From contig CAZQOQ010000035.1 in assembly GCA_964595205.1 (NCBI GenBank), positions 62,001-126,000 on the forward strand: a stretch of 64,000 nt of DNA, written 5' to 3'. The stretch's first letter is position 1. Each line of letters begins with the position of its first letter. This DNA is from JADKIH01 sp964595205. Lineage in GTDB: Bacteria > Bacteroidota > Bacteroidia > AKYH767-A > 2013-40CM-41-45. Made by a program: the position numbers and the translations under genes. Below are positions 34,373-44,280 of the stretch, one piece after another. The notes under the pieces are model-generated. The model was not told where the DNA came from. It worked only from the letters and a program-made list of their open reading frames with translations, and did not search any database.

Positions 34373-37351
34373 TTAGTTTATGATGAGCTTTCCGTGTGCA
34401 ATTACGGATGAATTATTGCTGATCCGGTACTGATATATTCCTGAAGCAAGATTTCCTCTCTGAATGATTATCGGATTTCCCGGAACTTCAACAGGCTTGC
34501 GGACAGAATTTCCAATCAGATCGAATATTTCAAGGTAAAGAGGTGCCTGATAATTATCCATTGACAATCGCAGTCTTGCTTCATTATGGAAGGGATTCGG
34601 GAAAACGGTAGCTCCGGAAACAACACCTGCTTCGCTCACACTAACATTTGAGAGATTATAATAATTCACGGTCAGGTCCTTCTGATTATTGTTGGTTCCT
34701 TCGGTATTTCCGCAGATCCAGAAAGAAGTACCGCGGATAAACATTGCATTTGGAGAATCATCAGTGGCATTAGGGCCGTCATAATTGGATATAAAAATCT
34801 GTGGGCCTGAGTCATCGTAGCCGATCGTAAGCCAGTTTTTGTTGACCCTGTTTGCGCTGGTATCGTTTTCAGAACCACCTGTTATGAATACATCGCCGGA
34901 AGGATTCATTATCATGGCTGCAGGAACGTCGTCTCCATGAATCGGGCTGTCGTATTGTTTTTCGAAGATGATTGAATCGAGGTTGTTGGTGTATTTCCTA
35001 AGTAAAAAATCGTTGTTGTTGGCGAAAGGAATACCGCCGTCGGCGTCGTATGTATAGAATACATATACGTTGTTGTTGATGTCGATTGTAATTTTAGTCG
35101 CCTCATCCTTATCATCTCCCACACTGAAATATCCCTGCAGGTAATTTCCATTCGCATCGTATTTAAGAACGACCGGATCCTGGCTGGCATCACCGGAGGA
35201 TGTCTGGGAATAGCCGGTTACGAAGATATTATCCGATGCGTCGACGACAACATCAGTAACACGGTCGTCGTTTGCAAAGGGTCCGCCGTAGGTGACAGGC
35301 AAAGCCCATACAGGCATTCCTGTATTGGCATTATACTTCAGAATGATAAAATCGTCGTCGTGGATGTTTTCGGTTCTTCCCGCGACAATCACATTACCTG
35401 CGTTATCAAGAATAATTTTCGCAGGTTCATCTTTCAGATTACCGGTGCCATTGTAACGCTGCAGCCAGAGCTGATTTCCGTTGCTGTCGTATTTGATAGT
35501 AACGATATCGTTGTTATCGGCAGAATCGACCGGATTGCTGTCGCTCCTTCCCGTGATATAAATATTGCCGGCGGCATCGAGCACCATCGATTCTGCACGG
35601 TCGCTCTGGTTGATATAATTATACGTTCGTGTCCATACCGTATCGCAGGTTGCCGGATCCCATTTCACCAAAAGCATATCACGTTTCTGATCAATCACCT
35701 TTGTATAACCGGCGGCGTAAATAAAACCATTCAGGCTGAGTCCGATTGCATAAAATTCGTCGTCGTCGCCTTTGAAGCCTTTGTACTGGTAATTACAGAC
35801 AACATTTCCGGCAGGATCGATTTTAGTTATCAGTGCATCGAGATTTTGTCCCTGGTTGAAAGTATACCCTGCGGCATAGGAATTATTGTTGGCATCAACG
35901 ACAATGTCGCGAGCGCTTTCATTGAAGTCTCCCTCGTAATTATAATTCCTGACCCATACGACATTGCCTGTTGCTATTTCATACTTAACCACGGTGGCAT
36001 CTCTCTGAGTTGTTGTATTGAAAGCACCTCCGGCCACATATATGTATGTGTCATCGACGATGACGCAGGAAGCGACATCGTCTTCGCCGCTTGCCGTGCC
36101 TGCATGATACAACGGAGCACCAGACCATTGCAGGTTACCATTTGTGTTGTACATCACCGTCATGAAATCTTCGTCTGATACTAAGGGTGCATTATTCTGG
36201 TCAGATTTTCCCGTGATAAAAATGTTACCGACTCCATCTATCGCTATTGAATTTGGATGATCGTCCTGTTGAGTAACATTACCGATACGCTGAACCCAGA
36301 ATGGATTACCGTCAGATGCCCTGTATTTCAGCGTCTGGAAATCAAAATTTGTGGAGATGGAATTTATATCGGTATCCACTTCACCGGTGACAATTACATT
36401 ATCGCTTGGATCTACTGCAATTGCTGTAGGAATGTCATCCTGGTTGAGAGGTGCGTTATATAATTTCGTCCACAGGAACAATCCGGTGCTGTCATATTTA
36501 ATCGTGCGGTAATCGTAGTTGTCACCATTTCCACTTTGTCCGGCAATAATGATATTCCCTGAATGATCTGCTACGATGCAATTGGATCTGTCGTCATGTG
36601 TACCATCATACGACCTGAACCAGACCAGGGAGCCGGAATTAATATCATATTTAATGGTAAGGAAATCGTCAGTGGTTCCGTTAAAGGACCGGCCGGTGAC
36701 ATACACGTTCCCGTCAAGTCCGAGGACCATTCCTCTTACTTCATCTTTACCGCTGGCAGCTCCGGAGTTGGAATATTGCTGTGCCCAAAGGAGTGCACCA
36801 CTGGGATCATATTTAAGAGTAATAAAATCGCTGCTTCCTGTAACCGTATCCGGCTCGACGTTTCCGGCAACGATGCAATTGCCGTTTGCGTCAATTTTCA
36901 ATTCGACGGGTTCGTCATCAAGTGAATCAACGGAATTATATAATGTGTCCCAAACCACCAGACCATTCGAATCGTATTTGATCGTACGAATATCGGTGGA
37001 TAGGTCTTCGTCAGAATAACCAGTCACGTACACATTTCCGGAAGCGTCTACACCGGCAGCCACAATTTCATCGTCGCCGTTACCTTTGCCGTTCTTTGTT
37101 CTTTTCCATAAAGTATCACCTAAGGGAGTGAACTTAATTGTGAGGAAGTCACGATAATTACCAGGTCTTACTGTATAGCCGACACCGATAAAATTTCCGG
37201 CGCCGTCGGGAATAATCCTGTTAAAACGATCCGAATTATCGCCGGTTCCACGATAAAAGGCAGTCCAGGAAGGCGAAACATTTTGTGCCAGGCTGATGCC
37301 GGTCATAAGCATACATAAACAAAGTATACACGGATAAAAGTATCTTTTCAT
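34373..37351 (-). CDS. Large secreted SBBP-repeat beta-propeller protein with T9SS type A sorting domain
   Basis: 992 residues: a signal peptide (1-22), then many repeats of 50-65 residues of the SBBP/delta-60 type (pattern D-x-NVYVTG, then FxTIKYD and LxW), probably forming two or more propellers. The C-terminal domain begins VFPNPFHNEARLRL and is the T9SS type A signal. It is likely a surface or secreted protein, with adhesion or binding as the usual guess; no enzyme motif is seen. First gene of the operon, with TACATTTG 36 bp upstream. Confidence 0.9.
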   Translation of the reverse strand: MKRYFYPCILCLCMLMTGISLAQNVSPSWTAFYRGTGDNSDRFNRIIPDGAGNFIGVGYTVRPGNYRDFLTIKFTPLGDTLWKRTKNGKGNGDDEIVAAGVDASGNVYVTGYSDEDLSTDIRTIKYDSNGLVVWDTLYNSVDSLDDEPVELKIDANGNCIVAGNVEPDTVTGSSDFITLKYDPSGALLWAQQYSNSGAASGKDEVRGMVLGLDGNVYVTGRSFNGTTDDFLTIKYDINSGSLVWFRSYDGTHDDRSNCIVADHSGNIIIAGQSGNGDNYDYRTIKYDSTGLFLWTKLYNAPLNQDDIPTAIAVDPSDNVIVTGEVDTDINSISTNFDFQTLKYRASDGNPFWVQRIGNVTQQDDHPNSIAIDGVGNIFITGKSDQNNAPLVSDEDFMTVMYNTNGNLQWSGAPLYHAGTASGEDDVASCVIVDDTYIYVAGGAFNTTTQRDATVVKYEIATGNVVWVRNYNYEGDFNESARDIVVDANNNSYAAGYTFNQGQNLDALITKIDPAGNVVCNYQYKGFKGDDDEFYAIGLSLNGFIYAAGYTKVIDQKRDMLLVKWDPATCDTVWTRTYNYINQSDRAESMVLDAAGNIYITGRSDSNPVDSADNNDIVTIKYDSNGNQLWLQRYNGTGNLKDEPAKIILDNAGNVIVAGRTENIHDDDFIILKYNANTGMPVWALPVTYGGPFANDDRVTDVVVDASDNIFVTGYSQTSSGDASQDPVVLKYDANGNYLQGYFSVGDDKDEATKITIDINNNVYVFYTYDADGGIPFANNNDFLLRKYTNNLDSIIFEKQYDSPIHGDDVPAAMIMNPSGDVFITGGSENDTSANRVNKNWLTIGYDDSGPQIFISNYDGPNATDDSPNAMFIRGTSFWICGNTEGTNNNQKDLTVNYYNLSNVSVSEAGVVSGATVFPNPFHNEARLRLSMDNYQAPLYLEIFDLIGNSVRKPVEVPGNPIIIQRGNLASGIYQYRISNNSSVIAHGKLIIN

Positions 37352-37386
37352 TCTAAATAATTAGGATTTTTAGGTTGTGTAATGTA

Positions 37387-37394
37387 CAAATGTA
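37387..37394 (-). promoter_or_regulatory. TAnnTTTG element of the SBBP/LVIVD operon
   Basis: TACATTTG on the minus strand, 36 bp before the start codon. It is a perfect -7 match; no matching -33 box is evident. Confidence 0.45.
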
Positions 37395-37547
37395 AATATG
37401 AATTTAGCAGGAATTATCCTGAAAAAGTAAAAAGTACTTCACAAAGTTATTAAATGACAGATTTAACGCGAAGTTTCATGCCGGGAGTAAAATGGTTACA
37501 TATTTTCATAGTTTTATATTCCAACAGTTTTTTGTTGAAAAGAACGA

Positions 37548-38468
37548 ATGGATAAAAGAATCTTTTTGCAGGCAAGTGGTGTTAAACGATGGACTATGAA
37601 AATAATCAATCGCACAGAAGTAGATGCACTGATTCGTTTGCTTGACGATACGGATGCCGAGATTTACAATCAGATTCAGGATCGCCTGGTTTATTATGGT
37701 AAGGAAGTAATTCCAATACTGGAAACTGCGTGGAGCAGCTCGATGGATGCTATTATGCAGGAGAGGATTGAGAGCATTATACATAAGATACAGCTCGACG
37801 ATTTGAGACAGGAAATACACGTCTGGGCACATTCGGGTTCTCATGACCTCATCAAGGGTGCTATCCTCGTTGCGCGCTATCAGTATCCGGAACTCCAGGA
37901 GGAGACGATACAGAAGATGCTGGATAAATTGCGTAAGGATGCATGGCTGGAAATGAACGACGGACTCACTGCCATGGAGCAGGTGAAAGTTCTCAACAAA
38001 ATATTTTTTGACATTCATGGTTTTGCCGGCAATACGCAAAACTATCATGCGCCTCAGAATTCATTCATCAATATAGCACTTGAAAACCGAAAAGGAAATC
38101 CGCTGATGTTGTCGATCCTGTATCTCGAGATCGCACGTTCGGCCGGCATTCCGATTTATGGCGTGAACCTCCCGGAACATTTCATTCTGTGTTATAAGGA
38201 TGAACTGGAAGACCCATCTTCCATTGGAGATCATTCGAATATACTTTTCTACCTGAACCCTTTCAGCAAAGGAGATATATTCAATAAAAAAGAAATCGAT
38301 ACCTTCCTTCAGCAGTTAAAAATTGAAAAGGACCGGAGTTTTTACGAGCCCTGTACGAACAGGGACATGATACAAAGGCTTATCCGGAATTTAATGAACT
38401 CATATCATAAATTAGGGTTCATGGAAAAAGTTGAGGAGTTGATGCTGATGATGCGGGCCACTCAGTGA
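37548..38468 (+). CDS. SirB1 / transglutaminase-like family protein
   Basis: Up to 306 residues (a start at 37593, MKIINRTEV, is also plausible and loses 15 residues). The domain matches the SirB1 N-terminal/transglutaminase-core2 family: NKIFFDIHGFAG, NSFINIALENRKGNPLMLSILYLEIAR and GVNLPEHFILCY. The usual catalytic Cys is not evident, so it may be a non-enzymatic member, as with SirB1 itself. A role in tRNA or stress regulation is speculative. It ends at an 8-bp repeat hairpin. Confidence 0.82.
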   Translation: MDKRIFLQASGVKRWTMKIINRTEVDALIRLLDDTDAEIYNQIQDRLVYYGKEVIPILETAWSSSMDAIMQERIESIIHKIQLDDLRQEIHVWAHSGSHDLIKGAILVARYQYPELQEETIQKMLDKLRKDAWLEMNDGLTAMEQVKVLNKIFFDIHGFAGNTQNYHAPQNSFINIALENRKGNPLMLSILYLEIARSAGIPIYGVNLPEHFILCYKDELEDPSSIGDHSNILFYLNPFSKGDIFNKKEIDTFLQQLKIEKDRSFYEPCTNRDMIQRLIRNLMNSYHKLGFMEKVEELMLMMRATQ

Positions 38469-38565
38469 ATTAGTTAATTAGTTAATTAGCCGATTAGCCA
38501 ATAAGGTTTACTCATTGGCTAATCGGCTAATCGGCTAATTGGCTAATTGGCTCATTGGCTAATTC
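38469..38565. repeat. Inverted arrays of GGCTAAT(C/T) with perfect 17-bp hairpin
   Basis: Directly after the stop codon come units of TTAGTTAA, then TTAGCCGA. At 38514-38565 GGCTAATC and GGCTAATT units follow. The segment TTAGCCGATTAGCCAAT (38486-38502) and its exact complement (38514-38530) form a 17-bp stem with an 11-nt loop. It separates the SirB1-like gene and the PKD gene. Confidence 0.9.
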
Positions 38566-38626
38566 AATGAAAGTGTCATTTTTTGTAAAGGATCGGGGGA
38601 TTTTCGGGAAATTTGAAAATTTCTTT

Positions 38627-38634
38627 TACTTTTG
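38627..38634 (+). promoter_or_regulatory. TAnnTTTG element of the PKD-protein gene
   Basis: TACTTTTG, a perfect -7 match 26 bp before the ATG at 38661. It favours that ATG over the upstream TTG at 38613, which would lie before the promoter. Confidence 0.55.
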
Positions 38635-38660
38635 AAAATTATCAAACAAACTCCTCTCCG

Positions 38661-41600
38661 ATGGTATTTATCCGTACAAGATTTTCTCTTGTTTTTGTGT
38701 TCTTTTTATTGTTTGCGGGCAGCGTATATTCACAGGTGCCGGTAGCCAACTTTACAGTAGCAAATCCTGACAGTTGTGCGCCATTCCTGAACGTGACATT
38801 TGATGCGAGTTCGTCTACAAACAGTCCGACATCGTTTACCTGGGACTTTGGCGATGGCACTGCACCATTTCCAACATCCAATCCAATCGCACAACACAAT
38901 TTTGCAACACCGGGTCAGTATACTATTACGCTTACTGCAACGAATGGCAGTGGTAGTTCAGCTCCTTTGGTACAGACGAATTTAATTACCGTTTTTGAAA
39001 ACCCAACTGCTGGTTTTACCACCGATGTGGACACAGCATGTTCGGGTCAGCCAATAAATTTCACCGATGCTTCCACACCCGGCGACGGAGCGATTAATTT
39101 CTACAGCTGGTCTTTCCAGGATGGCAGTCCGCGTGATTCCACAACAGGCGCAACCGTCGCTCACCCTTACGATAACTTTACACTGAATGTGACCTCGTAT
39201 ATCCCGCAATATTTTGTGAGGGACGTAAACGGATGCAGGTCAATTTTCAACCAGAACACATTGTACATTAAACCCGATGCCACAGCTGAAATCGGTATAG
39301 GTCCCGGAAGCAGTTGCAGCATACCCGCCACGGTCATATTTGACAATTTCAGTGCGGGACCTGCGATCTATTCATGGGATTTTGGCGATCCGGGAAGTGG
39401 TGCGCTCAACACTTCCACGGCAGATGAACCCAGCCATACCTACAATGCATCCGGAAGCTATTTGGTCACGCTCATCAGCGGTATGCCCGGATGTACCAGC
39501 CAGGATACGATGACGGTAAACGTATTTCCTCCCGTTGCAGGCTTTACGGTTTCCGACGACACCGTTTGCATCGGTCAATCCATTGCGTTTACGAATACGA
39601 GTACGCCTACTCCGTTGACATCACTGACCTTCCAGTGGAATTTCGGTGACGGAACACCATCGAGTTTTGCGCAGGATCCTAATCATTCGTATATCAATCC
39701 GGGGACCTATACGGTTACATTGACAACACGACTCGGCAGCTGTTCGAGCACTGCGACTCATAACATTTATGTTCCGGCAAGGCCATCTGTCACTTTTTCT
39801 TCGCCTGATCACCTGGCCTGCAATATTCCGTTTGATGTGACCTTTAATGCCGACACAACCTCACTGAATGTTGGATGGTCTTGGAATTTCGGCGACCCGG
39901 GAAGCGGTGCGGCTAATACTTCAACCAGCAGGGATCCTGTTCATACCTATGCAAACTTCGGATCATACTCGGTAAAACTTGTTGTGACAAATATTTATGG
40001 CTGCAGCGATTCTGTTACGCTTGTCAACTATGTGGTGGTGAGAGCCCCGACGATTGATTTTACCGTTCAGGACAGCGGCTGTGTCGGAAAGATCTTCAAC
40101 TTTAATGCTGTGATCAATTCCCCGGCAGACCCCGTGATATCCGATTATACCTGGGATTTCGGCGACGGCAGTCCGACTCAATCGGAGACAACCCCCGGAG
40201 TCACTCATCAATACAATACAGTCGGAATTTACGATGTGACGCTTACCATCACCACACAGAGTGGATGCACGGCAACCTTGACCAAGCCGGAATATGCACG
40301 TGTTGGCACCCCTCCGACCGCCACGATCGATTCGGTACTTGATACCATTTGTTTCAAAGGGACAATTAATTTCAACGACCTCACTCCTCCTCCTGTAACG
40401 GGATGGCAATGGTTTTTTGGCGACGGACAGAGTTCGACTGACAGGAATCCCGGTCATAAGTATGAATTTGACACCTCCGGAGTTGCCGATCCTTTCGACA
40501 TCATCCTGATTGCCTATTACAACGGCTGTGCTGATACCGATACGGTGGTCGACATGATTGCAGTGCTTCCTCCCGTTCCGATTTTCGATACGCTGTTCAG
40601 TTGTTCGAGTCCCAACGATGTGACATTTATAAATCTGAGCGGAGGATCCGACAGCTATTCATGGAATTTCGGAGATGGTACACCAGCCGATACGGCAACG
40701 AATCCCATACATACTTTTCCGGGACCGGGTACGTATAATGTAATACTCTCCGACAGCAATTTTGCAAACGGGTGCAAGGTGGATACATCGATGATCATTC
40801 AGATTACGAATCTCACCGCAGTAGCCAACAGTGATGTAATTACCGGGTGCCGGCCCCTCACGGTGCAATTTTCGGGGAGCGCATCGCAGGATGCGCTTGC
40901 TTATCAATGGACATTCGGAGAGGGAATTCCGTTTGTGAGAGACACTTCCTTCACCGCAGATACCCTGCATCTATATAACCGTCCGGGATTCTATACTGCA
41001 ACATTAACGGTAATAGACCTGCATCAATGCGTGCTCACGGATACGCAGGTTGTTCATGTACTCGGGCCGACTGCAAACTTTACATCTCCTGATCCTACTG
41101 GCTGTTCTCCGTCACTGATTACGTTAAGAGACAGCAGCCAGACAGACGGAGGTCCGATCGTGAGCTGGGTGTGGGATTTCGGTACCGGAGAACCTACACA
41201 AACCACCAGTGTGGATTCGGTTGTCCATCCATACAACAACACGGGAACCTATACAGTAAGGTTAACTGTAACGGATGCAAACGGCTGTACGCATACGCAT
41301 TCAAGACCTAATTACGTGAGCACAACCAAACCGACGGCGGGAATTATCATGACAGACAATACGGGTTGCGTTAATGCTCCGGAACTGATCACCGGGAATG
41401 CGGGACCGGCGGGTACTTTTGCATTGCCTGTTACCTATACGTGGGATTTCGGCGACGGCGGATCTTCGTCAAGTACTTCAAATACGACTACACATTCGTA
41501 TACGGCAAACGGAAATTATGTGATCGATCTGAAAGTAGTTGACAACAATGGTTGTCGTGATTCGATACAAACTAACATAGATGTCAATACAACGCCGGCG

Positions 41601-42671
41601 AGTTTCACGATCGATACGAGTGGAACGTGTGAAGAAGAAAACGGGATCAAGAAGGCCGTCATCCATGTTTCATTACAGAGTACTTCGAACAATCTCGTAA
41701 CCAACTGGCACTGGAACTGTCTTCCGCAGATCGATCAGGCCATCTGGGCGCTTCCGACATTTGACGTGGACTACAACCAGCCGCCGGGAAATTATGATAT
41801 CTCGCTTACCGTGACGAATACTTATGGCTGTACAGACACGTATATTGAGCCGGGTGCAGTGGTTGTGCCCGGACCAAGTGGCAGCTTCTCTTTCACACCA
41901 AACAACGGTTGCAGACCCTTGACGGTTGATTTCCATGGGTCGAGTATAAATTCTGCATTGTATGCATGGGACTTCGGTGATGGAGTTGTGTTGAATGATA
42001 CGCCGGATTCGCTGGTACAACATACCTATACGGCTGTTGGTACTTTTACTCCGCAGTTTTACCTGGGTTTCCTGATCAGCGGAACATCACTCTGCTATGT
42101 TCCGGTGCCTACACAGGGCGACATCACCGTAACCTCTCTGATTGATGTAAACATTCTCGAAGACTCGATAGTCGTTTCGGATGGGGAACGTGATACTCTC
42201 AACGTAGATGTTATAAACGGTACTCCCCCGTTCATTTATAACTGGACGCCAGCCAGCCAGGTGATCAACGGTCCTTCGAGCACTTCGTTTCTTGCAACCA
42301 CCACCGGTCATACCCAGTATTATTATGTCGAAGTGCCTTATGGTTCACAGGGATGTTCCGGTTTTGATTCCGTATTGGTCATATACAAACCGTGTGAGGC
42401 TCTGTTGAAGATTCCAAACGTTTTCACGCCTGACGGAAATTTCCTGAATGATACTTACCATATAGATGAGCTGTGCAACTTCGATCAGTTCAAATTCCGA
42501 ATTTACAATCGTTGGGGAAAAATCATATATGAATCCGACGACCCTGACTTTCACTGGGACGGAACTACTGAAAGCGGATCAGAAGCGTCCGAAGGAGTCT
42601 ACTATTATGTACTCACTTTGAAAACCGGTGAACTGCATGGGTATATTGACTTGATACGAAACGAAAATTGA
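38661..42671 (+). CDS. Giant multi-PKD-domain secreted protein with gliding-motility-type (T9SS type B) C-terminus
   Basis: 1336 residues from the ATG at 38661; the signal peptide (about 1-25, ending VYSQ) begins there. Twelve clear PKD modules of about 85-105 residues follow, each with WDFGDG or a close variant (for example TWDFGDG, WNFGDGTP, WFFGDGQ), plus one degenerate module. The C-terminal about 90 residues are the CHU_C/gliding-motility-associated type B domain (IPNVFTPDGNFLNDTY, FRIYNRWGKIIYES). PKD arrays bind sugars or proteins and give reach, so an adhesin or fibre role at the cell surface is likely. No catalytic domain is seen. Confidence 0.9.
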   Translation: MVFIRTRFSLVFVFFLLFAGSVYSQVPVANFTVANPDSCAPFLNVTFDASSSTNSPTSFTWDFGDGTAPFPTSNPIAQHNFATPGQYTITLTATNGSGSSAPLVQTNLITVFENPTAGFTTDVDTACSGQPINFTDASTPGDGAINFYSWSFQDGSPRDSTTGATVAHPYDNFTLNVTSYIPQYFVRDVNGCRSIFNQNTLYIKPDATAEIGIGPGSSCSIPATVIFDNFSAGPAIYSWDFGDPGSGALNTSTADEPSHTYNASGSYLVTLISGMPGCTSQDTMTVNVFPPVAGFTVSDDTVCIGQSIAFTNTSTPTPLTSLTFQWNFGDGTPSSFAQDPNHSYINPGTYTVTLTTRLGSCSSTATHNIYVPARPSVTFSSPDHLACNIPFDVTFNADTTSLNVGWSWNFGDPGSGAANTSTSRDPVHTYANFGSYSVKLVVTNIYGCSDSVTLVNYVVVRAPTIDFTVQDSGCVGKIFNFNAVINSPADPVISDYTWDFGDGSPTQSETTPGVTHQYNTVGIYDVTLTITTQSGCTATLTKPEYARVGTPPTATIDSVLDTICFKGTINFNDLTPPPVTGWQWFFGDGQSSTDRNPGHKYEFDTSGVADPFDIILIAYYNGCADTDTVVDMIAVLPPVPIFDTLFSCSSPNDVTFINLSGGSDSYSWNFGDGTPADTATNPIHTFPGPGTYNVILSDSNFANGCKVDTSMIIQITNLTAVANSDVITGCRPLTVQFSGSASQDALAYQWTFGEGIPFVRDTSFTADTLHLYNRPGFYTATLTVIDLHQCVLTDTQVVHVLGPTANFTSPDPTGCSPSLITLRDSSQTDGGPIVSWVWDFGTGEPTQTTSVDSVVHPYNNTGTYTVRLTVTDANGCTHTHSRPNYVSTTKPTAGIIMTDNTGCVNAPELITGNAGPAGTFALPVTYTWDFGDGGSSSSTSNTTTHSYTANGNYVIDLKVVDNNGCRDSIQTNIDVNTTPASFTIDTSGTCEEENGIKKAVIHVSLQSTSNNLVTNWHWNCLPQIDQAIWALPTFDVDYNQPPGNYDISLTVTNTYGCTDTYIEPGAVVVPGPSGSFSFTPNNGCRPLTVDFHGSSINSALYAWDFGDGVVLNDTPDSLVQHTYTAVGTFTPQFYLGFLISGTSLCYVPVPTQGDITVTSLIDVNILEDSIVVSDGERDTLNVDVINGTPPFIYNWTPASQVINGPSSTSFLATTTGHTQYYYVEVPYGSQGCSGFDSVLVIYKPCEALLKIPNVFTPDGNFLNDTYHIDELCNFDQFKFRIYNRWGKIIYESDDPDFHWDGTTESGSEASEGVYYYVLTLKTGELHGYIDLIRNEN

Positions 42672-42721
42672 TTAGCCGAATAGCCAATTAATCGAATCCT
42701 AACGCCAAACACCACAAACTC
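42669..42721. repeat. Degenerate short-word array at the PKD-gene stop
   Basis: The TGA stop is part of TTGATTAGCC, and related words (GAATAGCC, AATTAATCG) follow, then AACGCCAAACAC, a word shared with the 12.3-kb array. It fills the gap to the convergent ribBA gene. Confidence 0.55.
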
Positions 42722-43939
42722 TTAAACATTTTTGTCCAGGCGGAGTGTGTGGCCCATCTTATCTCTCTTCGTCTGAAGATAAGACTTGTTGTACTTGTTG
42801 GATTCAATTTCGATTTGAACTACGTTGGTAATTTCCAGTCCGTAGCCAATCAGCCCCGCACGTTTTTTCGGATTGTTAGTCATCAGTTTCATTTTTGAAA
42901 CACCCAGATCACGCAGGATCTGTGCTCCCACTCCGTAGTCGCGTTCGTCGCTTTCGAAACCGAGTTCAATGTTTGCTTCCACTGTATCCCTTCCCTGCTC
43001 CTGCAGTTTATAGGCCTGCAGCTTATTGAGAAGACCGATTCCCCTTCCTTCCTGGTTCATGTACACGATAACGCCTTTGCCTTCCTGTTCGATCATCTCC
43101 ATCGCTTTATGCAACTGCGGTCCGCAATCGCAACGGCATGATCCGAAGATATCGCCGGTAAGACAGGATGAATGCACACGCACCAGGACTGGTTCGTCCT
43201 TTTTCCAGGAGCCTTTCACGAGAGCAAGGTGCTCCTGTCCGGTGGTGATTTGTTTGTATGCATACAAAATAAAATCACCGTAGGCAGTGGGGAGTTTTAT
43301 ATCGACTTCTCTTTCAATGAGGCTTTCCTTCTGGAGCCGGTAAGCGATCAGGTCTTCAATGGAAATGATTGAAAGTTTTAATGTCCCGGCAATTTTTACG
43401 AGATCAGGAAGCCTTGCCATCGTGCCGTCTTCGTTCATGATTTCGACGAGTGTGCCTGCCGGATAAAATCCCGCGAGTTTAGCGAGGTCGATCGTTGCCT
43501 CGGTGTGACCGGTCCTTCGCAGCACACCGCCCTTCTTGGCACGCAATGGAAAAATATGTCCGGGCCTTCCCAAATTCTCCGGTTTTGTTGCAGGATCAAT
43601 GAGCGCCTTGATCGTTTTAGAACGATCGGATGCCGAAATGCCCGTCGAAGTTCCCGGCCCGATGAGATCTACCGAAACCGTAAACTGCGTTTCATGTGAT
43701 GAAGTATTCGTCTTCACCATGAGCGGAAGCTGTAATTCTTCGCACCGTTCCTCCGTGAGAGCCACGCAGATGAGACCCCTGCCATGCTTAGCCATGAAAT
43801 TGATCATTTCGGGAGAAGAGTTTTCCGCTACGGTGATGAAATCACCTTCGTTTTCGCGATTCGCATCATCGACTACGATGATGGCTTTGCCTTTTTTCAG
43901 ATCGGCAATAGCTTCTTCGATGGTATTCAGTTTGAACAT
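42722..43939 (-). CDS. ribBA: Bifunctional riboflavin enzyme RibBA (DHBP synthase / GTP cyclohydrolase II)
   Basis: 405 residues from the ATG at 43939. The frame opens further upstream, but the extra residues have no family counterpart and the promoter element lies at 43946. N-terminal DHBP synthase has VDDANRENEGDF, and the GTP cyclohydrolase II half has the zinc site CLTGDIFGSCRCDCG and NQEGRGIGL. It makes two precursors of riboflavin. The close -7 element suggests a very short or absent leader. No FMN riboswitch pattern is seen upstream. Confidence 0.93.
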   Translation of the reverse strand: MFKLNTIEEAIADLKKGKAIIVVDDANRENEGDFITVAENSSPEMINFMAKHGRGLICVALTEERCEELQLPLMVKTNTSSHETQFTVSVDLIGPGTSTGISASDRSKTIKALIDPATKPENLGRPGHIFPLRAKKGGVLRRTGHTEATIDLAKLAGFYPAGTLVEIMNEDGTMARLPDLVKIAGTLKLSIISIEDLIAYRLQKESLIEREVDIKLPTAYGDFILYAYKQITTGQEHLALVKGSWKKDEPVLVRVHSSCLTGDIFGSCRCDCGPQLHKAMEMIEQEGKGVIVYMNQEGRGIGLLNKLQAYKLQEQGRDTVEANIELGFESDERDYGVGAQILRDLGVSKMKLMTNNPKKRAGLIGYGLEITNVVQIEIESNKYNKSYLQTKRDKMGHTLRLDKNV

Positions 43940-43945
43940 AGGATG

Positions 43946-43953
43946 CAAAGTTA
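43946..43953 (-). promoter_or_regulatory. TAnnTTTG element of ribBA
   Basis: TAACTTTG on the minus strand, 6 bp before the ATG at 43939. If used, transcription starts at or a few bases from the start codon, so the mRNA would be leaderless or nearly so. Confidence 0.45.
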
Positions 43954-44165
43954 ACAAAGTTGCAGGATCAGGGGGAAACATTACAGGTCTTATTCTTATT
44001 CTCAGTCCTGAATTATGCCTGGAAAACCTGAAATGAGGCAATCACTTGCCGGGAAACATGAATTTGTCACAGGTGTAAGATAAACCGGGAAAATTGAAAA
44101 TACCCGGGTACAAACAGGCTTATCATTGTTATGAATAAAAACCTAATACAGCATTATGGTTTAAC

Positions 44166-44230
44166 TCAGCCCCGTAAGGCTGACCTCAAAAGCCGCCTAA
44201 TCCCGTAAGATTTGCGGCTTTTGTTTTTTT
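44166..44230 (+). ncRNA. Candidate small RNA: two hairpins with identical CCGTAA loops, ending in a terminator
   Basis: The 341-bp gap between the ribBA start and the tamB end holds no gene. Hairpin 1 is TCAGCC-CCGTAA-GGCTGA (44166-44183). Hairpin 2 is AAAAGCCGC (44188-44196) with GCGGCTTTT (44214-44222), inside which AATC-CCGTAA-GATT (44199-44212) forms an inner stem. T residues follow (44224-44230), as in a Rho-independent terminator on the plus strand. Neither neighbour is on that strand, so a short RNA starting somewhere after about 44110 is inferred. The 10-bp palindrome TACCCGGGTA (44101-44110) may be an operator. Read on the minus strand it would be the 3' end of tamB. Confidence 0.5.
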
Positions 44231-44251
44231 CTATTATCACAGTAGTGTATT

Positions 44252-44273
44252 TTCAAATTCTCAAATTCTCAAA
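44252..44273. repeat. Short TTTGAGAA array after tamB
   Basis: About 2.7 units of the 8-bp word TTTGAGAA on the minus strand, starting within 10 bp of the tamB stop. It belongs to the class of gene-end arrays but is short. Confidence 0.55.
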
Positions 44274-44280
44274 TAAAAAA

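Noticed and set aside
35360..36925. Long plus-strand frames within the SBBP-repeat gene
   Set aside because: They are antisense shadows of the repeated protein; they carry no family match and no start signals.
43940..44041. Extra 34 residues at the start of RibBA
   Set aside because: They are low-complexity Arg/Pro-rich sequence lying before the promoter element and are not found in the family.
43940..44250. FMN riboswitch upstream of ribBA
   Set aside because: None of the conserved RFN blocks (such as AGGGGCAG or the GGTGAAATTCC type) is seen on the minus strand, and the -7 element is almost at the start codon.
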